Source of the DNA: Solimonas sp. K1W22B-7
GTDB lineage: Bacteria; Pseudomonadota; Gammaproteobacteria; Nevskiales; Nevskiaceae
Direction: 5' to 3'
NCBI RefSeq assembly: GCF_003428335.1
Contig: NZ_CP031704.1
Location: 5,309,343-5,373,342 of the forward strand
DNA length: 64,000 nucleotides
The translations under genes and the position numbers were made by a program. Positions 10,923 to 20,162 of this stretch are shown here, piece by piece. Under the pieces are notes generated by a model. The model did not search any database and was not told the DNA's origin. It saw nothing but the letters and a program-made list of their open reading frames with translations. The stretch's first letter is position 1. The number at the start of each line of letters is the position of its first letter.

Positions 10923-12245
10923 TCAGTTGCAGCGCCGGGCGCCCAGCTTGATCAGCGGCTCGACGATGCCGCCGACCAGGCCGCCGTCGAAGCGCGCCGT
11001 GAGATAGAGCAGGGCCGGCACCGCGTACGCCACGGTGCCGGTGACGTGCTCGCCGGCCAGGCCGCGCACGAAGCTGATCGGCGTGCCGGCATCGCACCAG
11101 GTGTCCACCAGCGCGGCGGTGCCGGCCACGGGGATGATCTCGTCGAAGGTCTCGTGGTAGATGAACATGTCGGCGGTGGGCGCCTTGCCGGGCTGCGGCA
11201 GCGTGACCTTGTCGCGCACCGCGATGGCGCCCGGCGTGCTGAAGGGATCGGCCACGGTGGTGTAGTCGGACAGGCTCTTGAACAGCGCCAGCGCGGAGTT
11301 GTCGCTGACGCAGCCGTCCTTCATCTGCTCGAACAGGGCCTTGCCGTCTTCGTTGAGGATGGCGGGCGGCAGCAGCTCCGGGTAGGCGCGGTTGGCGCCG
11401 ACGATGCCGCCGAGGATCAGGCCCATGAACGGCCCGCCCTCGACACGCTGCACGACACCGAACAGGTCGGCCGGCACACCGCCGGCGGCGACGCCCACCA
11501 GGTTCAGTTCCGGCGCGTAGTCGGGCTGCATCGACGCTGCCCAGGCCGTGGCCAGCGCGCCGCCGGAGTAGCCCATCATGCCCACCGGCGTTTCGGCGTT
11601 GAGGCCCAGGTCCTGGAAGCTCAGCGCCGCGCGGATGCTGTCGAGCACGGCCTGGCCGGAGAGCTTGCCCACGCCGTAGGCTGAGTAGGGGCCCTCGTAG
11701 TCGGGCAGCACGATGGTCCAGCCCAGGGCCAGCTGGCCGAGGATGTAGATCAGCGTCTCGGCCTGGTTGTTGTAGTTGGCGATGCCGCCGCGCAGGGTGC
11801 GCGAGGGCGTGCACTGCGCGCCGAGGCTGTCGTAGGCGAACTGGTAGGACAGCAGCGGCGGATGCGCCGACAGCGAGGGCAGCAGCGGCTTGACCACGGT
11901 GGTGACGGCGGCCAGCGGTCGGCCGTTGGCGTCGCGCGTGACGTACTGGATCTGCCAGGCCTGGCCCGGCAGCGGGATCGACAGCCCAGGGCGGAACGGC
12001 ACCTTGCGGGCCTTGATGACGGTGCCGGGCGCGGCCTTGGCCGGGAAGGGTTCGGGCTGGTCATAGAAGCTGTCCGGGTCGGGCGTGGGGGCGAAGGGCA
12101 CGCGCTTGATCAGCGCGGCGCCGCTAAGGCCGTCGCTGCTGCTGCTGTCACCGCCGGATTCGCTGCCACCGCTGCAGGCTGTGAGCAGGAGGGCCGCCGT
12201 GAACAGGCAGGCCAGGGCGGCGCGGGGCAAGTACGGGTGATTCAT
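10923..12245 (-). CDS. Secretory lipase family lipoprotein (alpha/beta hydrolase)
   Basis: The 440-residue protein has a lipoprotein signal (TAALLLTAC) and an alpha/beta-hydrolase body with the nucleophile elbow GMMGYSGGALATAWAA (serine in GYSGGA). Earlier segments VLPDYEGPYSAYG and NNQAETLI match the fungal/actinobacterial secretory lipase family (LIP, PF03583). Candidate acid and base residues lie in HETFDEIIPV and near GLAGEHVTG. The ATG at 12245 follows GGAGGAAGA perfectly; the longer open frame to 12407 is proline-rich and not supported. It is likely an outer-membrane-attached esterase or lipase acting on external acyl esters. Confidence 0.88.
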   Translation of the reverse strand: MNHPYLPRAALACLFTAALLLTACSGGSESGGDSSSSDGLSGAALIKRVPFAPTPDPDSFYDQPEPFPAKAAPGTVIKARKVPFRPGLSIPLPGQAWQIQYVTRDANGRPLAAVTTVVKPLLPSLSAHPPLLSYQFAYDSLGAQCTPSRTLRGGIANYNNQAETLIYILGQLALGWTIVLPDYEGPYSAYGVGKLSGQAVLDSIRAALSFQDLGLNAETPVGMMGYSGGALATAWAASMQPDYAPELNLVGVAAGGVPADLFGVVQRVEGGPFMGLILGGIVGANRAYPELLPPAILNEDGKALFEQMKDGCVSDNSALALFKSLSDYTTVADPFSTPGAIAVRDKVTLPQPGKAPTADMFIYHETFDEIIPVAGTAALVDTWCDAGTPISFVRGLAGEHVTGTVAYAVPALLYLTARFDGGLVGGIVEPLIKLGARRCN

Positions 12246-12424
12246 TCTTCCTCCAAAAACGGGACGGCGCATGTGCTGCGCTCTGGGCCGGTAGTGTCGG
12301 GGGAAGGCGGGGAAGGCGCGCGGGTCGCGGGGGCCAGTTGTCTTAGCAGGAGAGGCCAGCGGGATGGGCGGTCGGGTGTGGGGGGTGAGCGGTGGCAAGC
12401 CGTGCAAGAGGCAGGCCGTTTGTC

Positions 12425-12547
12425 CCCACTCCCGCTTGCGGGAGTGGGATACAGGGAGAGGGTTTCTGTAAATCTAGCGAATGGCTCCTGCCGCTTGTTC
12501 TACAGAAACCCTCTCCCCATTACCCCTCTCCCGCAAGTGGGAGAGGG
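12425..12547. repeat. Composite palindromic repeat, CTCTCCCGC type
   Basis: The order is palindrome CCCACTCCCGC/GCGGGAGTGGG, then GAGAGGGTTTCTGTAAAT, a short spacer, TACAGAAACCCTCTCC, and a closing CCTCTCCCGCAAGTGGGAGAGG. The arrangement matches 671-805, showing that the composite unit, not just the short palindrome, is dispersed in this genome. Confidence 0.78.
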
Positions 12548-12558
12548 ATGATGTGTTC

Positions 12559-13263
12559 TCAGCCCTTGCGCCGAAACGCGTCGTCGTAAAGATTGAGGTC
12601 CGGCAGCTGCAGCGCCTCGGCATTCTCGAAGCCCGGCGCCAGGTGCTCGCGCCAGCGCTGCATCATCGCTTCGCGCTGCTCGGGCTTCAGGTAGGGCACG
12701 TGCCAGGCGGCGAAGGTGGGCAGCACGTCCATGCCGACGTAACCCAGCGTGCCCTGCGTCAGCGGCTTGAGCATGGCGGAGAGTTCGCCGTGCACGCCGC
12801 CTTCGCTGAGCATGTCCTCGCGGCCGCCGAGGGTCAGCGCGATCAGCGCCTTCTTGCCGCGCATGCCGCCCTGCTCGTAGATGCGCTTGCCGCCGTAGAA
12901 CACGCCGGAGATGAACACGCGGTCGATCCAGCCCTTCATGATCGCCGGCACCGAGAACCAGAAGATCGGGAAGCTGAGGATCAGCAGGTCGCAGGCCTTG
13001 ATTTTCTCGATCTCGTCGCGGATCTGCGGGTCGATGCTGCCGGCCTCGTAGGCCGAGCGCTGCTCCAGCGCGTAGGTCAGGTAGTCCGGCTTCTTGCGCG
13101 TGCCGAAGTCGGCGGCGCTGGCCACGGGATTGAAGCCCTGCTGGTAGAGGTCGGAGATCACGACGGCATGGCCCTGCTCGCGCAGCACTTCGGCAGCGGT
13201 GCTGCACATGGAGGCGCAGAAGGACTGGGGCTCGGGATGGGCGTGGACGATGAGGACGTTCAT
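12559..13263 (-). CDS. NAD(P)H dehydrogenase (quinone), flavodoxin fold
   Basis: The 234-residue cytosolic flavoprotein opens MNVLIVHAHPEPQSFCASMC, the FMN/FAD-binding start of the NQO1/MdaB/KefF family. SFPIFWFSVPAIMKGWIDRV is the family's most conserved loop, and TLGGREDMLSEGG with a C-terminal HVPYLKPEQRE complete the domain. It should carry out two-electron reduction of quinones with NAD(P)H. It lies 73 bases downstream of the large haem lipoprotein gene on the same strand, so partial co-transcription is possible. Confidence 0.9.
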   Translation of the reverse strand: MNVLIVHAHPEPQSFCASMCSTAAEVLREQGHAVVISDLYQQGFNPVASAADFGTRKKPDYLTYALEQRSAYEAGSIDPQIRDEIEKIKACDLLILSFPIFWFSVPAIMKGWIDRVFISGVFYGGKRIYEQGGMRGKKALIALTLGGREDMLSEGGVHGELSAMLKPLTQGTLGYVGMDVLPTFAAWHVPYLKPEQREAMMQRWREHLAPGFENAEALQLPDLNLYDDAFRRKG

Positions 13264-13336
13264 GGGTTCATCACAAAAAGGAGGGCGGGAAGCTTAGCGC
13301 ATCCCCGCCCTCCTGCATTACCCGCCGCAAAAGCCC

Positions 13337-15961
13337 TTACAACGTCTTCAGATACTCGATCAGCGCGCGCCGCTCGGGGTCCGTCAGTTCCTTGGTGAAG
13401 TCGTGCCCCGAATTGCTCTTGCTGTAGCCGTTGGTGTTGTAGACCGCGCGCTCGTTGACCGCGTCCTTGCCCGGCGCGGCGAAGTAGTCCGCCATCACCT
13501 TGAACGGGAAGACGATGAAATCCAGCGCGGTCGGCACGGCCTGGTCGAAGGAACAGGCGAGGTAGGGCACGCGGCCGAGGGCGTCGCAGCGCATGCGCTC
13601 GTACTTCCAGCCGAGCTTGTCGTAGTCGTAGGCGCGCTTGAGGTCGGTGTCGAAGCCGCGCTCGCCCTGGGGGCCCGCCTCGGACAGCGGCGCCTGCTGG
13701 CGCAGCCAGATTTCCGGGCGGTCGTCCGGCTTCAGCACATCCCATACGGTGGGCACGCTGCCGTTGTGCAGGTAGGGCGCGCTGGCCCAGACGCCGTGCA
13801 GGGGCTGCGCGGTGTAGCCGCCCTTGGTGCCGAGCTTGCACTTCTGCTCCGGGTCTTTCGGCGCCGAGGTGGGGTCGAGATCGGACAGCAGGTCTCCGAA
13901 CGGCGTGCCGTAGTAAGGGCGGCTTTCCGGGGCGACGAAATCCCGCGCCGCGTCCGGGTAGCTGAACCAGGCCTTGGCCAGCAGGCCGTCGCCGTAGGGG
14001 CCCGCCACGGCGGTGGCGCCGTTGAGCGCGGTGAACATGTTGGACTGAGCACCGTCGGTGCGGATGATGTTCATCGGCACGGTGGCGCCGCTGTAGCCGG
14101 TGAGGCGCGCGTCCGGCAGGTAGCCCGGCTGCTGGCCGTAGCGCGGCGAGTAGGCGCCGTGGCAGCTGGCGCAGGAGCCGTTACCGACCGGCGGCCTGGG
14201 GATGTCGCTGTTGGCGCCGTCCGCCCAGAGGTCCTTGTTGTGGAACAGGATGGCACCCTGCTCGGCCAGCGCGGTGCTCACCGCCGGGCCGACGAACTTC
14301 GGCGCCTCGACCGCGTTGAGCCACATGTCCAGGTCCTGGTAATCACCTTCGCGCGCCTTGCTCCAGTGGCCGTTCTCGTTGTTGGTGGAGGACGGGAAGA
14401 AGTTGCCGCGCGAGCTGCCGGCACTGCCGAAGCCCACCCACAGGTAGCGCGTCTTGTTGTGCGTCCACCACCAGGTGGGCATGTCCTGGTCGCCGCCGGT
14501 GAGCGGGGCCGAGGGAATCAGCTTGCCGAGCACGTCGGCGCGCAGCAGCGGGTTGCGGAAGTCCAGCGTCTCCAGGTTACGGCCGATCAGCACGTTGACG
14601 ATTTCCTGGTCGGCGGCGTTGCTGCCGCGGGTGCGGTTGGCCATGTAGCCCGGGGTGTCGAGGTTGGCGCCGAAGGCATTGGGGCCGACGGTGCCGTTGG
14701 CACGCTCGATGTCGGCCAGCGCCAGGCCGGTGTCGGTGTTGCTGCCGTTGACGCTGACGAAGGTGCCGTCGGGGCCGCCGCCGTACAGCTCGGGGTGGCC
14801 GTCGCGCCTGGCGCTGTTGCCGATCACTTCGCCCTTGCCGATCTGGCCGACGTGGCAGGCATAGCAGGTGACACCGAGGTTGCCGGTCCATTTGCCGGCG
14901 TCGTCCTTCATCTGCACGATCGCCAGCGGCAGCTGCAGGCTGCCGCCATTGGTCGCGTTGGGGTCTTCGCCGGGCAGCGGGAAGGGATTGTTGTAGACGT
15001 GCCTGGGCCAGCCATAGCGCTGGTAGGCCACCTTGGCGAGCAGTGCGCTGGCGGCGGCGGGATCGGTGGGGATTTCGTAGCCGAGATAGTCGATCAGGTT
15101 GTAGAGCGACTGGCGCGTCAGCACCTTGCCGGTGATGGCGTTGTGCATGATGTACTTGCGGCCGCGCTCCACCGCCGCGCTCCATTCGCCGCAGGTTTGG
15201 GGCCGCGGCTTGGCGGAGTAGATCGGCTTCATGCCCTTGGACACGAGGATCTCGTTCTGCTTGCGCTGGTTCTCGAACAGCGCCGGGGTTTCGCAGATCT
15301 CGAATTCGTCGTTGTACCAGACGGCGTAGTCGGGGTTGTCGAGGTTGTCGCCGCTGATCAGCTCGCGCGGGTCCTGCGGCAGCGGCGTGGCGGCAGCCTT
15401 GCCCTCGCAGAACTGCGCGGCGTAGTTGCGGCCGCCATTGGCGGCCAGATCGCCCAGCAGCGGCGGCAGGCTGGTGTTGCCGCCACCGATGGCCCCGCCG
15501 AGCAGGCCGGCGCAGGAGGCCGGGCTGTCCCAGCAGCCGAGCAGGATCTTCATGTTGTTGTAGGGCGTGCTGCCCTTGGGCCAGGGCGAGCCGCCGCTGT
15601 GTACGTGCTCACCGGAAGCGTTCTGCAGGATCAGGCTGCTCTCCACGCCACGGCCCAGTGCGGCCCAGCTGGCCTTGAGCAGCGCGTAATCCCGCGACTT
15701 GTCGGAGGACAGCATGAAGCGCCGGCCCTCGTCGGTGTCGGCGACGCCACCCTGCACATGGCAGGTGCGGCAGAAGTCCATGCCGGGCGCGACGTTGGCG
15801 CTGAAGTGGCCCTGGTCGTCCTTGGCCGCGGTGCCGCCGCCGCCGGGGCTGCTGCCGCCATCGCTGCCGACGGTGCCGCCGCTGTAGTCGCTGCCGCAGG
15901 CGGTCAGTGCCGCCGCCGCCATCAGCATCGTCGTGGCGATGCCCTTTTTGTACTGAAACAT
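13337..15961 (-). CDS. Very large three-haem-motif c-type cytochrome lipoprotein (paralogue 1)
   Basis: The 874-residue exported lipoprotein (lipobox ...ALTAC, Cys22, then a GGSSPGGGG linker) has three CxxCH motifs: CRTCH at 64-68, CYACH at 366-370 and CASCH at 597-601. The C-terminal part (FHNKDLWA..., GSCASCHGAYSPRY, PLHGVWASAPYLHNGSVPTV) recalls the cytochrome-c-peroxidase/MauG-like superfamily, which also includes the rubber oxygenases, but I cannot assign an activity. The N-terminal haem sits in a separate module (about 45-145). The ATG at 15961 follows GGGAGAG. Its closest relative is the 937-residue protein at 17327-20140, with the same motif order and context. It is divergent from an AraC regulator (16228) and has a conserved hairpin just upstream. 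Confidence 0.85.
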   Translation of the reverse strand: MFQYKKGIATTMLMAAAALTACGSDYSGGTVGSDGGSSPGGGGTAAKDDQGHFSANVAPGMDFCRTCHVQGGVADTDEGRRFMLSSDKSRDYALLKASWAALGRGVESSLILQNASGEHVHSGGSPWPKGSTPYNNMKILLGCWDSPASCAGLLGGAIGGGNTSLPPLLGDLAANGGRNYAAQFCEGKAAATPLPQDPRELISGDNLDNPDYAVWYNDEFEICETPALFENQRKQNEILVSKGMKPIYSAKPRPQTCGEWSAAVERGRKYIMHNAITGKVLTRQSLYNLIDYLGYEIPTDPAAASALLAKVAYQRYGWPRHVYNNPFPLPGEDPNATNGGSLQLPLAIVQMKDDAGKWTGNLGVTCYACHVGQIGKGEVIGNSARRDGHPELYGGGPDGTFVSVNGSNTDTGLALADIERANGTVGPNAFGANLDTPGYMANRTRGSNAADQEIVNVLIGRNLETLDFRNPLLRADVLGKLIPSAPLTGGDQDMPTWWWTHNKTRYLWVGFGSAGSSRGNFFPSSTNNENGHWSKAREGDYQDLDMWLNAVEAPKFVGPAVSTALAEQGAILFHNKDLWADGANSDIPRPPVGNGSCASCHGAYSPRYGQQPGYLPDARLTGYSGATVPMNIIRTDGAQSNMFTALNGATAVAGPYGDGLLAKAWFSYPDAARDFVAPESRPYYGTPFGDLLSDLDPTSAPKDPEQKCKLGTKGGYTAQPLHGVWASAPYLHNGSVPTVWDVLKPDDRPEIWLRQQAPLSEAGPQGERGFDTDLKRAYDYDKLGWKYERMRCDALGRVPYLACSFDQAVPTALDFIVFPFKVMADYFAAPGKDAVNERAVYNTNGYSKSNSGHDFTKELTDPERRALIEYLKTL

Positions 15962-15982
15962 GAAGCTCTCTCCCATACGCTC

Positions 15983-16012
15983 ATGGCTGGAGTCCGGGCG
16001 GACTCCTGGCTG
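15983..16012 (-). promoter_or_regulatory. Conserved 5'-leader hairpin of haem lipoprotein 1
   Basis: Arms GGAGTCC (15989-15995) and GGACTCC (16000-16006) close a 4-base loop and are flanked by AGCCA on both sides in the transcript sense. The same element precedes the paralogue at 20163-20191, with arms GGAACC/GGTTCC: two base pairs differ and both remain paired. A GATAGT -10-like hexamer lies at 16018-16023 (minus), which would place the mRNA 5' end at about this hairpin. Confidence 0.6.
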
Positions 16013-16151
16013 GGTTCACTATCCGTCCGGGCCCGGGAGTGCGGCCATAGCCGCAGATGACGATAGGGATGTCATTGCGGGCCATTCGCTTCGGGCCAGC
16101 GCAGGAGAAGCGCCGGCAGGGCGCAACCCCGCCTGTTTGTTAGCGGATTGC

Positions 16152-16178
16152 GCCAATTTGCTTGTCGATGCGGGCCAA
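16152..16178 (+). promoter_or_regulatory. Putative AraC-type operator A, GCCAA-N17-GCCAA
   Basis: Direct repeat half-sites GCCAA occur at 16152-16156 and 16174-16178, 22 bases apart, with TTTGCTTGTC between. The same spacing occurs at 20354 and 21518, and in degenerate form at 20238. A TATTGAG block lies 39 bases from the first half-site here and also at site C. Two half-sites about two helical turns apart are typical of AraC-family operators. It lies in the divergent interval between the cytochrome 1 and AraC 1 genes. Confidence 0.65.
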
Positions 16179-16227
16179 GGCCCTCTGGCGTATTGAGCTG
16201 TCCTTACGGGCCGCCTATGGTCGGGGC

Positions 16228-17238
16228 ATGAAGACGGAAGACCTGTCCAAGCCCACCATCGGCATCGCCTACGTGCAGCTGTCGCTGCAACTGGGGACGG
16301 AGCGCGGCATCTCCCACGAAGTCCTGCTGAAGGACCTGGGCATCGGCACGCTGCAGCTGGCGCAGCCGGACGGCCGCGTGCCCTTCCTGCAGTACGGCCG
16401 GCTTTGCGCGCGCCTGCTGCGGCTGACCGGAGAGACCGGCCTGGGGCTGGAATTCGGCCTGCGCACCACGCTCACCACCCACGGCCTGATCAGCTACGGC
16501 GCGCTATGCCAGGCGACGCTGCGCGAAGCCCTGCAGTTCACGCTGCGCTTCGCGCCGCGCCTGATGTCGCCCGGCTTCAGCCTGCGCAGCTTCGAAGAGG
16601 ACGGCAGCGCGGTGATCGATCTCTCCGAAACCGTGCAGTACGGCCCGCTGCACCAGTACGCGGTGGACATGCACCTGTCGGCCACGGCGATGATGCTGCG
16701 CCAGCAGCTGCCCGGCCTGGCCACGGAACTATGGTTCAAGTGCGAGGAACCGCCGCACTTCGCCCGCTACCGCGACCGCCTGCCGTTGGCGCGTTTCGGC
16801 ATGGGCGCCAACCAGATCCGCTTTGCCGCCGGCAACCTGGACCAGCCGCTGGCCACCGCCAACGCGGTGACGGCACAGCTGGTGCGCGGCCACTGCGAGC
16901 AGGAGTCCTCGCGCATCGCGGTGCCGGAGGACTTCGTCGGCCGCGTGCGCGCGCTGCTGGTCAACGGCCAGCAAAGCTACCCGGACCTGGAGACGCTGGC
17001 CAGCGGGCTGCACGTGTCGGCGCGCACGCTCAAGCGCCGCCTGCACGACCAGGGCTTCAGCTACAAGCGCCTGCTCGACGAGGCGCGCCAGCGCGACGCC
17101 ACACGCCTGCTGAAGGAGACGGCGCTGTCGGTGGAGCAGATCGCGACGCGGCTGGGCTACTCCGACGCGGCGAACTTCTCGCGGGCCTTCCGGCGCGTGA
17201 CGGGGGCTCCGCCGAGCACGGTGCGCGCGGGGGTCTGA
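16228..17238 (+). CDS. AraC-family regulator 1 (arabinose-binding-domain/OruR type)
   Basis: The 336-residue protein has an N-terminal effector domain of the Arabinose_bd type (QLSLQLGTERGISHEVLL, GLEFGLRTTLTTHGLISYGA) and a C-terminal double HTH (ETLASGLHVSARTLKRRLHD, LSVEQIATRLGYSDAANFSR and AFRR). Such regulators usually sense small hydrophobic or amino-acid-like ligands. The ATG at 16228 is chosen over upstream starts because the N-terminus then aligns with that of the third AraC protein. It is divergent from the haem lipoprotein 1 gene; operator A in between suggests it controls both (inference). Confidence 0.92.
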   Translation: MKTEDLSKPTIGIAYVQLSLQLGTERGISHEVLLKDLGIGTLQLAQPDGRVPFLQYGRLCARLLRLTGETGLGLEFGLRTTLTTHGLISYGALCQATLREALQFTLRFAPRLMSPGFSLRSFEEDGSAVIDLSETVQYGPLHQYAVDMHLSATAMMLRQQLPGLATELWFKCEEPPHFARYRDRLPLARFGMGANQIRFAAGNLDQPLATANAVTAQLVRGHCEQESSRIAVPEDFVGRVRALLVNGQQSYPDLETLASGLHVSARTLKRRLHDQGFSYKRLLDEARQRDATRLLKETALSVEQIATRLGYSDAANFSRAFRRVTGAPPSTVRAGV

Positions 17239-17247
17239 AGAGAACCC

Positions 17248-17316
17248 GTGGGAGCGGCTTTAGCCGCGATCTTTTGGCTTTTTTTTCCCAAGATCGCGGC
17301 CAAGGCCGCTCCCACA
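17248..17316. repeat. Dispersed inverted repeat, GTGGGAGCGGCTTTAGCC type
   Basis: GTGGGAGCGGCTTTAGCCGC is followed by GATCTTTT, with a matching arm GATCGCGGCCAAGGCCGCTC ending CCAC. It lies between convergent AraC 1 and cytochrome 2 genes, where it can act as a bidirectional terminator: the stem encloses a T-run on the plus strand. Confidence 0.85.
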
Positions 17317-17326
17317 AAGGAATCCT

Positions 17327-20140
17327 CTACAGCGTCTTCAAGTACTCCACCAGCGCCCTGCGCTCGTCGTCCGTCAGTTCCTCGGTGAACTCATGGCCCT
17401 GGTTGCCCTTGCCGTAGAGCAGGGTGTTCTGGATCTTGCGCGTCTCCACCTGCCACTGGCCCACGGCGGGAATCTCGAAGTTGATGTCCCAGGCGACGGA
17501 GCCCTGGATCAGGTCGAGGATGCCCTTGAGCGGGTTGTTCTTCCAGAGGATCGTGTACTCCGGCTGGCACTGGTAGAACGGGATGCCGCGGATGCCGGTG
17601 TCGCCGCACTTCACCTCGTCGTACTTCCAGCCGAGGTTCTGGAAGTCCAGCGCGCGGCCCAGGTTCGGGTCGAAGCCGCGGTCCACGCCGCTGGTGGTGC
17701 CTTCCGGCGTTTCCCGGCGCTTCCACATCTGCTTGCGGTCCGACGGCTTGAGCACTTCCCAGACATTGGGCACCGAGCCGTTGTGGAAGTACGGCGCACT
17801 GGCCCAGACGCTGTGCAGCGGCGGCGCGGTGTAGCCGATGATCTCGGTCTGGAACGAGCAGGCGCCGCGGATGCGCCCGACGAAGTCGTCCAGCGGCAGG
17901 CCCGGGATCAGTTGCAGCAGCGACACCACCGGCTGCAGCGCCTCGCGCAGGCCCGGGATGTTGAGACTGCCCACCAGGGTCTGCAGCTGCAGCGCCAGGC
18001 CGCCGGCCTTGATGTTGCCGGGGATCATGATCAGGTCGTCCATGGCCTCCATGCCCGGCAGCTTCTCCTCCGGCATCCTGTAGCCTTCCACCGCGTCGGG
18101 ATACGAGTTCCAGATCGTGGAGACGGCGCCGCGCACGGTGCTGGTCCAGTTCTCGGCCTGCTTGCGGTCGGTGCCGATGATGTCCAGCGGCACGGTGTAG
18201 CTGGCCATGCCGACCAGCTTCGGATGCGGCAGGTAGTTCGGATCATTGGCATAGCGCGGCGAGTAGGCACCGTGGCAGCCGGCGCAGGAGCCGTTGCCGC
18301 CTTCCGGCGCCGGACGGTTCTCGTTCATGCCCTCGGCCCAGAGGTCCTTGTTGTGGAACAGGATCGCGCCCTGCTCGGCCAGCGGCCGGTCGATGCAGCC
18401 GGCCGGGTCGCCGGACTGGCGCGCACCGCTGCTGCCGCTGCAGAAGCCATAGGGGTACTTGGGCCCTTCCACCGAGTCATGCCACAGGCGCACGTCGTCG
18501 AAGTCGCCTTCGCGCGCCTGGTTCCAGTGGCCGCCCTGCAGGTTGGCGCCGGCACCGAAGTACATGTCGCCGCGGCTGCCGTCGCTGGAATGCGCTCCGA
18601 ACCACAGGTAGCGGGCCTTGTTGTGCGTCCACCACCAGGCCGGGGAGTCCTGGTCGCCGGTGCTGCCGCCGAAGGCGGTGAGCCAGAACACGTCGCGCGC
18701 CAGGTAGATCGGCGTGAAGGCGTGGTCCAGCGTGTCGACGTCGCGCAGCATGTAGAGGATGACGATGTCGTCGTCCGCCGCGTGCGTGCCGCGCGTGGTG
18801 TTGACGTTGACCGGCAGGCCGATGAAGGGCGGGAACTGCGACTTGCCGAGCAGGCCGGTACGCAGCAGTTCGTTGATCTGCAGCCCGAAGTCCTGGAGGC
18901 TGTTGGGCGAGCCCATGAAGCTGCCCGAGGGGTTCTTGCCGTAGGCGGAGATCAGCGCCGGGTCGGCCTGCACTTCGCCGGCATAGCCCACCGCCTCGCC
19001 GCTGCCGATGCGGCCGGCATGGCAGATGAAGCAGTTGATGCCGAGGTTGCCGCTGTACTTGCCGTCCTCGGTCCTGCCCTGCGACCAGCCCAGCGGCAGC
19101 TTGCCCGTGCCGCCGAAGCTGGCGCTCAGCTGCGCCTTCTCCTCGTCGTCGATCGGGTAGGGGTTGGGGATCGGCGAGGGTGCGAAGCCGTAGCGCTCCA
19201 CCAGCTGCGCGTCGAAGTCGCTGGGGCGTTCGGCCAGGCCCCATTGCTTCCAGACGTTGCCGTAGATGCTGGCCGGAATGGCGCCGGCGTCGCCGGTGGT
19301 GGGATGGCGGGCGATGAAGTCGAAGCCGTGCGCCGCGCGCTGGCGGAACTCGCCGCAGGTGGTCGGGTTGCGCTTGGCGGTGTGGCGCGGCGCCTCGCCC
19401 TTGGCGACCAGGATGGCGTTGGCGCGTGCCTGGTTCTCGAACAGGGCCTCGGTATGGCAGTTCTCCCAGGGATCGTTGACCCAGACCGCCGAGTTCCCGT
19501 TCTTGAAGATCGGGCCGTCGACCTGCAGCAGGTGGCGCGGATCGTCGTCCCAGCTCACCGGCGTGGAGTCCGGCTTGCCCTCGCAGAACTTCGTGGCCCA
19601 GAAGCGATGCCCGGTTTCGTCGGCGCTGCCCAGCAGCGGCAGCAACGGACCGCCGCCGCCCACGCCGCCGCCCAGCAGCGCGGCGCAGGCGCCGGGATTG
19701 TCCCAGCAGCCCAGCAGGATCTTCATGTTGGTGTAGCCGGGGCTGCCCACCGGCCAGGGCGCGCCGCCGCTGTGCGTGTGCTGGCCCGAGGCGTTCTGCA
19801 GGATCAGGTTGTTTTCCACGCCCCTGCCCAGCGCGGTCCAGCTGGCCTTGAGCAGCGGGTAGTCCTTCGACTTGTCGGAGGACAGCATGAAGCGCTTGCC
19901 CTCGGCCGTGTCGGCGACGCCGCCCGGCACATGGCAAGTGCGGCAGAAGTCCAGCGTCGGGGCGACGTTGGAGGAGAAATGGCTCTGCTCGTCCTTGGCG
20001 GCGCCACCGCCCCCGGGATTGCCGCCGCCGTTGCCGCCGCCCGCCACCGGATCGCTGCTGCCGCTGTAGCTGCCGCAGGCCGACAGCAGCAGCGACGCGG
20101 CCATGGCCAGCAGCGCTTTCATGTTCCTGTATTGCCGCAT
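17327..20140 (-). CDS. Very large three-haem-motif c-type cytochrome lipoprotein (paralogue 2)
   Basis: The 937-residue lipoprotein (LLLSAC followed by a Gly/Ser/Asn linker) is homologous to the 874-residue protein at 13337. It has haem motifs CRTCH (N-terminal module), CFICH (middle, NCFICHAGRIGSGEAVG) and CAGCH (GSCAGCHGAYSPRYAND). Shared landmarks are PAWWWTHNKARYLWFG, GAILFHNKDLWAEG, PLHSVWASAPYFHNGSVPNV and a C-terminal HEFTEELTDDERRALVEYLK. It carries extra sequence between the third haem and the PLHSVWAS segment. The ATG at 20140 follows GGGGAGAGAGGGA; the longer frame to 20380 would overlap the regulator promoters. It is divergent from AraC 2. Function is unknown; an extracellular oxidase, peroxidase or dioxygenase activity is possible. 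Confidence 0.85.
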   Translation of the reverse strand: MRQYRNMKALLAMAASLLLSACGSYSGSSDPVAGGGNGGGNPGGGGAAKDEQSHFSSNVAPTLDFCRTCHVPGGVADTAEGKRFMLSSDKSKDYPLLKASWTALGRGVENNLILQNASGQHTHSGGAPWPVGSPGYTNMKILLGCWDNPGACAALLGGGVGGGGPLLPLLGSADETGHRFWATKFCEGKPDSTPVSWDDDPRHLLQVDGPIFKNGNSAVWVNDPWENCHTEALFENQARANAILVAKGEAPRHTAKRNPTTCGEFRQRAAHGFDFIARHPTTGDAGAIPASIYGNVWKQWGLAERPSDFDAQLVERYGFAPSPIPNPYPIDDEEKAQLSASFGGTGKLPLGWSQGRTEDGKYSGNLGINCFICHAGRIGSGEAVGYAGEVQADPALISAYGKNPSGSFMGSPNSLQDFGLQINELLRTGLLGKSQFPPFIGLPVNVNTTRGTHAADDDIVILYMLRDVDTLDHAFTPIYLARDVFWLTAFGGSTGDQDSPAWWWTHNKARYLWFGAHSSDGSRGDMYFGAGANLQGGHWNQAREGDFDDVRLWHDSVEGPKYPYGFCSGSSGARQSGDPAGCIDRPLAEQGAILFHNKDLWAEGMNENRPAPEGGNGSCAGCHGAYSPRYANDPNYLPHPKLVGMASYTVPLDIIGTDRKQAENWTSTVRGAVSTIWNSYPDAVEGYRMPEEKLPGMEAMDDLIMIPGNIKAGGLALQLQTLVGSLNIPGLREALQPVVSLLQLIPGLPLDDFVGRIRGACSFQTEIIGYTAPPLHSVWASAPYFHNGSVPNVWEVLKPSDRKQMWKRRETPEGTTSGVDRGFDPNLGRALDFQNLGWKYDEVKCGDTGIRGIPFYQCQPEYTILWKNNPLKGILDLIQGSVAWDINFEIPAVGQWQVETRKIQNTLLYGKGNQGHEFTEELTDDERRALVEYLKTL

Positions 20141-20162
20141 TCCCTCTCTCCCCATCTCGCAC

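Noticed and set aside
13337..20140. Assigning the two haem lipoproteins as rubber oxygenases (RoxA/RoxB)
   Set aside because: Resemblance is limited to the CxxCH and HNGSVP-type C-terminal context. They have a third haem module and are longer, so no activity is claimed.
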